Positions 60,394-64,000 of a DNA stretch of 64,000 nucleotides are shown one piece after another. A program made the translations under genes and the position numbers. Source of the stretch: Lysobacter soli. GTDB lineage: Bacteria > Pseudomonadota > Gammaproteobacteria > Xanthomonadales > Xanthomonadaceae. How positions within the stretch are numbered: the first letter of the stretch is position 1; each line of letters starts with the position of its first letter. Location of the stretch: the NCBI RefSeq assembly GCF_003382285.1, contig NZ_QTJR01000004.1:1-64000 (forward strand). The letters are read 5' to 3'. Below the pieces are notes generated by a model. That model was not told where the DNA came from. It did not search any database and saw only the letters and a list, made by a program, of their open reading frames with translations.

Positions 60394-62015
60394 ATCGACC
60401 GCGCGGTATTGATGACGTTGATCCCGTTGAACCGCGCCGTGGCCGCGCCGTGCGACACCGCCGAGACCTGGCTCGGCTGGCCCTTGCCGTCGAAGAACGA
60501 GCCGTTGAGGCGGAAGTCGCGCTCGTCGCAGATCGCCACGCACGCGTTCCAGAATTCCGGCGTGCGGATCTGGTACGCGGCGTCTTCGACGAGGCCGGTG
60601 ACCTTGCCGTTCCTGATTTCGTAGAACAGCTGGCCGCCGAACTGCGCGTTGTAGCGCTGCTGGTCGATGGAGTACGAACCGCGGCCGTGCACGTACAGGC
60701 CGTTCTCGACGTCCTTGACCATGTCGGCGACGCTGAGCGGCGTCTTGCCCGGCATCAGCGAAACGTTCGCCATGCGTTGGAACTGCACGCTCGACCACGA
60801 ATCGGCGTAGCTGCAACCGTGCGATTCGGTGTGGCCGAGGATGTGGGCTTCGTCGCGCGTGGCCTGGTAATCGACGAGCACGCCGTCGCGCACCAGGTCC
60901 CACTGCTTCGTCTTCACGCCTTCATCGTCGTAGCCGACCGCGCCGAGGCTGCCCGGACGCGTCTTGTCGGCGACGAAGTTGACGATGTCGCTGCCCCACT
61001 TGTAGCCGGCGTCGCGCTTGTCGAGCGTGGCGAAGCTGGTGCCTGCGTAGTTGGCCTCGTAGCCGAGCACGCGGTCGAGTTCGAGCGGATGGCCGACGTT
61101 CTCGTGGATGGTGAGGAACAGATTCGTCGGATCGATGACCAGGTCGTACTTGCCCGGCTTCACCGACGGCGCCTTGAGCTTGGCGCGTGCGTCGCGCGCG
61201 GCCTGCACCGCGTCTTCCACCACGTCGTAGCTGGTGGCGTAGGCGGTGATGCCGCCGGGCAGCGCGCGCTTGCCGGCCGCCGCGCCGTCCAGGTATTCGT
61301 AGCCCATGCCCATCGGTGCGGACAGGCCATTGCGCGTGCGGAACTTGCCGCTCGCCTTGTCCACCGCGGTGGCCGTCACCGGCAACCAGATGCGATGGAT
61401 GTCCTGGTCGACGTAACTGCCGTCGGTGGACGCGAAGTATTTCTGTTCGTTGATGAGGAACAGCGTGGAGTTGAAGAAATCCGCGCCGGCCTTCATCGCC
61501 GCGGCATTGACCGACAGCAGCAGGTCGACCTTGTCCTTGATCGGCACTTCCATGCCGTTCTTGCGGATAGGCGTGGCCCAGCGCACCTCGCCCAATGCGG
61601 GCGTGGGCGCCAGTTCGACCTTGCGCGTCTGGTTGCGCGCGTTGGCCTTCGCGATCGACAACGCGGTGCGCGTCGCCTGCGCGACGGCTTCCGGCGTCTG
61701 CACGTGCGTGGCGGCGAAGCCCCACGCGCCGTCGGCGAGCACGCGCACGCCCACGCCCGAGGACTCGGCGTTGACGACGTTTTCCACGCGCGCTTCGCGG
61801 GTAATGACCGACTGGCGCAGGTAGCGGCCGATGCGCACGTCGGAATACTGCGCGCCGCCTGCACGGGCCGTGGTGAGCGCGGCGTCGGCGAGCTGCCGGC
61901 GACGTGCATGATCGACCGGTTCCAGCAGCGCTTCCGCAGCAACGCTGCGCCCGAACGGGAGCAGCGCGCCTGCCGTGGTCAAACCGGTGAAGCTGAGGAA
62001 ATCACGACGTTGCAC
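60390..62015 (-). CDS. TldD-type metallopeptidase with Tat signal
   Basis: The 541-residue protein has an N-terminal twin-arginine-type signal (MQRRDFLSFTGLTTAGALL), indicating folded export. The TldD catalytic motif HENVGHPLELD (HExxxH, about residues 303-308) binds zinc. TldD/TldE pairs are unusual proteases that cleave unfolded or ribosomally made peptides through a narrow cavity. The C-terminal half closely resembles the partial protein at 63389. It lies between TldE-like and DUF4159 genes. TldD proteins are normally cytoplasmic, so the signal is noteworthy. Confidence 0.92.
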   Translation of the reverse strand: MQRRDFLSFTGLTTAGALLPFGRSVAAEALLEPVDHARRRQLADAALTTARAGGAQYSDVRIGRYLRQSVITREARVENVVNAESSGVGVRVLADGAWGFAATHVQTPEAVAQATRTALSIAKANARNQTRKVELAPTPALGEVRWATPIRKNGMEVPIKDKVDLLLSVNAAAMKAGADFFNSTLFLINEQKYFASTDGSYVDQDIHRIWLPVTATAVDKASGKFRTRNGLSAPMGMGYEYLDGAAAGKRALPGGITAYATSYDVVEDAVQAARDARAKLKAPSVKPGKYDLVIDPTNLFLTIHENVGHPLELDRVLGYEANYAGTSFATLDKRDAGYKWGSDIVNFVADKTRPGSLGAVGYDDEGVKTKQWDLVRDGVLVDYQATRDEAHILGHTESHGCSYADSWSSVQFQRMANVSLMPGKTPLSVADMVKDVENGLYVHGRGSYSIDQQRYNAQFGGQLFYEIRNGKVTGLVEDAAYQIRTPEFWNACVAICDERDFRLNGSFFDGKGQPSQVSAVSHGAATARFNGINVINTARSI

Positions 62016-62030
62016 GATCGAACTTCCCCG

Positions 62031-63365
62031 TCACACCGCGTCGGACAGCGAGGTGAAGGTGAAATCGCGCAGCTTCATCGGCGGGATCATCATCACGAAC
62101 GAGGATTCATCGCCGGCCACGCGCACCGGACGGCCGAGTTCCTCGATGTTGTTGAGCATGATCACCGGCGACTCGTTGAAGCGGAAGTTCTTCACCGGGT
62201 GCTTGATCTGGCCGTTCTCGATGTAAAAGGTGCCGTCGCGCGTGAGGCCGGTCAGCAGCACGGTCTGCGGATCGACCATGCGGATGTACCAGGTGCGCGT
62301 GACGAGGATGCCCTTCTGCGTGCCGCGCACCAGGTCGGCCGTGGACTTGTCGCCGCCGGCGACCAGCAGGTTGCCCGGCTCGCCCACGGCGCGCTTGCCC
62401 TGCTTCTTGGCCCAGTAGCGCGAGTAGTTGAGCGCGACGACCTTGCCGTTCTCGACGATGTTCATCTTCTCGCGCGGCAGGCCTTCGGAATCCCACGGCA
62501 GCACCGGCGCGCGCGGATCCCACGGGTCGGCGCTGATGTTCACGCGCGAGTCGTAGACCTGCTCGCCGAGCTTGTTGCCGCCGCCCTTCTTCGACAGGAA
62601 GCTGCGGCCTTCGTCGGCCTGGCGCGCGTCGAAGAAATTCATCATGAACGAGATCAGGCCCGCGGCCGCGGCCGGTTCCAGGATCACGGTGTACTTGCCC
62701 GGCTCCAGCGCCTTGGCTTCGGCCGATTCGGTGGCCTTGCGCATGGCGGTGCGGATGTCGGCGTCGGCCTTGAAGTCCGACGCGTCCTTCAGGTTGCGAC
62801 CGACCCAGCCCGAACCGCGGCCGTCTTCGGTGCGCACGGTGCAGGTGTAGTTGAAGTTCGCGCCGCGCTGGTAGGCGAAGTTGCCGTTGGAGTTGGCGAT
62901 GGCCACGAAGTTCTGGCCGTCTTCCAGGAAGCCCGCGGCGATCAGCTTCTCGCCCTTGCACGGGCCGATGGAATCGGCCGCCACCTTGGCGCGGTATTCC
63001 GGCGTGATGCCCGCCGTGGATTCGCTGAAGGTCGGGCTCGGCTTGTAGGTCTGCTTCTCGATCGCCGGCATGAACTCCGGGTTTTCCGGCGCCAGGCGCG
63101 CGAGGTCCTCGGCGCGACGCACGACGCGTTCGAGCGAGGCGTCGTCGAACTCGTTGATGGTCGCCGTGCCCACGCGGTTGCCGAAGGCGACTTCGACCGC
63201 GAGTTCGGTGTTGTCGACGATGCCGCTGGTGGAGATGTTGTTCAGCGCGAAACGGATGTTGCCGTCGACCGAGCCCGACAGCGTCGCGCTGATCTGGTCG
63301 GCCTTGGACAGCTTGATGACCTTGTCCAGGATGGCCTTGGACTGTTCTTCGGTGAAGATGCTCAT
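62031..63365 (-). CDS. TldE/PmbA-type partner protein
   Basis: This 444-residue member of the TldD/PmbA family lacks the HExxxH motif and so resembles TldE, the non-catalytic subunit. Blocks include VILEPAAAAGLISFMMNFFDARQADEGRSFL, SRYWAKKQGKRAVGEPGNLLVAGG and LVTRTWYIRMVDPQTVLLTGLTRDGTFYIENGQI. It has no signal peptide. It is 15 bases from the next gene and 23 from the upstream one. It probably forms a heterodimer with one or both neighbouring TldD proteins. Confidence 0.9.
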   Translation of the reverse strand: MSIFTEEQSKAILDKVIKLSKADQISATLSGSVDGNIRFALNNISTSGIVDNTELAVEVAFGNRVGTATINEFDDASLERVVRRAEDLARLAPENPEFMPAIEKQTYKPSPTFSESTAGITPEYRAKVAADSIGPCKGEKLIAAGFLEDGQNFVAIANSNGNFAYQRGANFNYTCTVRTEDGRGSGWVGRNLKDASDFKADADIRTAMRKATESAEAKALEPGKYTVILEPAAAAGLISFMMNFFDARQADEGRSFLSKKGGGNKLGEQVYDSRVNISADPWDPRAPVLPWDSEGLPREKMNIVENGKVVALNYSRYWAKKQGKRAVGEPGNLLVAGGDKSTADLVRGTQKGILVTRTWYIRMVDPQTVLLTGLTRDGTFYIENGQIKHPVKNFRFNESPVIMLNNIEELGRPVRVAGDESSFVMMIPPMKLRDFTFTSLSDAV

Positions 63366-63388
63366 TTATTCAGTTCTCCAGCGCGCGA

Positions 63389-64000
63389 TCAGCCGAGGCT
63401 GCGGGCGGTGTTGATGACGTTGATGCCGTTGAAGCGCGCCGTGCTCGAACCGTGCGAGACCGCCGAAACCTGGCCCGGCTGGCCCTTGCCGTCGAAGAAC
63501 GAACCGCCGAGGCGATAGTCGCTTTCGTCGCAGACGGCGGCGCAGGCGTTCCAGAATTCCGGCGTGCGGATCTGGTAGGCGACGTCCTCGATCTGCTGGG
63601 TGATCTTGCCGTTCTTGATCTCGTAGAACAGCTGGCCGCCGAACTGCGCGTTGTAGCGCTGCTGGTCGATGGAGAAGGAACCGTCGCCGATGATGTAGAT
63701 GCCGTTCTCGACGTCCTTGATCATGTCGGCGACCGACAGCTTGTTCTTGCCCGGCGCCAGCGACACGTTGGCCATGCGCTGGAACTGCACGCTCGACCAC
63801 GAGTCGGCGTAGCAGCAGCCGTCGGATTCGGTCTTGCCGAGGATGTGGGCCTGGTCGCGGATGGTCTGGTAGTCGACCAGCTTGCCGTCGCTGATGAGGT
63901 CCCACTTCTTGGTCTTCACGCCTTCGTCGTCGTACCCGACGGCGCCGAGGCTGCCCGGCTGGATCTTGTCGGCGAAGATGTTGACGATGCCGCTGCCGTA
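63389..64000 (-). CDS. TldD-type metallopeptidase, C-terminal part (cut by window edge)
   Basis: The frame is open to the right edge. The visible residues (GAVGYDDEGVKTKKWDL...TARSLG) are very similar to the C-terminal half of the 60390-62015 protein, for example CYADSWSSVQFQRMANVSL, YNAQFGGQLFYEI and RTPEFWNAC. The catalytic HExxxH would lie beyond the window. It is the first visible gene of the TldD-TldE-TldD trio. Confidence 0.92.
   Translation of the reverse strand, partial: YGSGIVNIFADKIQPGSLGAVGYDDEGVKTKKWDLISDGKLVDYQTIRDQAHILGKTESDGCCYADSWSSVQFQRMANVSLAPGKNKLSVADMIKDVENGIYIIGDGSFSIDQQRYNAQFGGQLFYEIKNGKITQQIEDVAYQIRTPEFWNACAAVCDESDYRLGGSFFDGKGQPGQVSAVSHGSSTARFNGINVINTARSLG

Overview
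The window is high-GC gammaproteobacterial DNA. Its repertoire points to a Lysobacter-like member of the Xanthomonadaceae: AmpE, NudC-ErpA, a bactofilin between two paralogous coiled-coil membrane proteins, a bacteriophytochrome locus, PlpD-type patatin, a TldD/E-MoxR-DUF58 cluster, and intergenic REP-like palindromes of the type common in Xanthomonadaceae. The genus is inferred from gene families and base composition, not from a marker gene.

Layout. 1-9040 is core DNA: end of an MFS-acyltransferase fusion, small membrane proteins, ampE, nudC, erpA, a bactofilin flanked by DUF6776-like paralogs, bacterioferritin with its ferredoxin (Fur-type box upstream of bfd), and rppH. 9042-19630 is an integrated island bounded by a perfect 88-bp direct repeat that holds a complete elongator tRNA-Met at each end. 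It carries a decayed integrase remnant, an IS256-family transposase, an intact tyrosine integrase, a PD-(D/E)XK-like nuclease candidate, a protein with a WhiB-like cysteine cluster, a hairpin-rich noncoding stretch, a frameshifted small membrane protein, and a restriction-modification module (PLD-type nuclease, N6-adenine methylase, ribbon-helix-helix protein).

19764-24993 holds an FAD oxidoreductase, a small PQ-loop-like protein, a DUF2383 protein, and a light-sensing cluster: OmpR-type regulator, heme oxygenase (biliverdin supply), and a bacteriophytochrome with no histidine kinase domain. 25396-32555 is a run of exported or outer-membrane proteins. 32563-42000 holds assorted metabolism and stress genes (DUF3182, hydrolase, SDR, BON, S41 peptidase, queD, PlpD-like patatin, phasin). 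42118-43040 is an Xre/MbcA-RES toxin-antitoxin pair, followed by an RND pump with its adaptor but no outer-membrane channel gene.

47644-52535 holds bioD, a GAF-type methionine sulfoxide reductase, a TfoX C-terminal protein, a cobalamin riboswitch with btuB, and an isochorismatase-like hydrolase. 52522-64000 is one leftward cluster, mostly with 4-base stop/start overlaps: TldD (partial), TldE-like, TldD with Tat signal, DUF4159, MoxR, DUF58, BatA-type, DUF4175-like, and a large membrane protein.

The most unusual items are the island (two generations of integrase at one tRNA, novel defence candidates, hairpin cluster), the kinase-less phytochrome beside an orphan response regulator, and the TldD-E-D/MoxR cluster. 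Where no start is discussed, the first in-frame ATG consistent with a ribosome binding site or family length was used.
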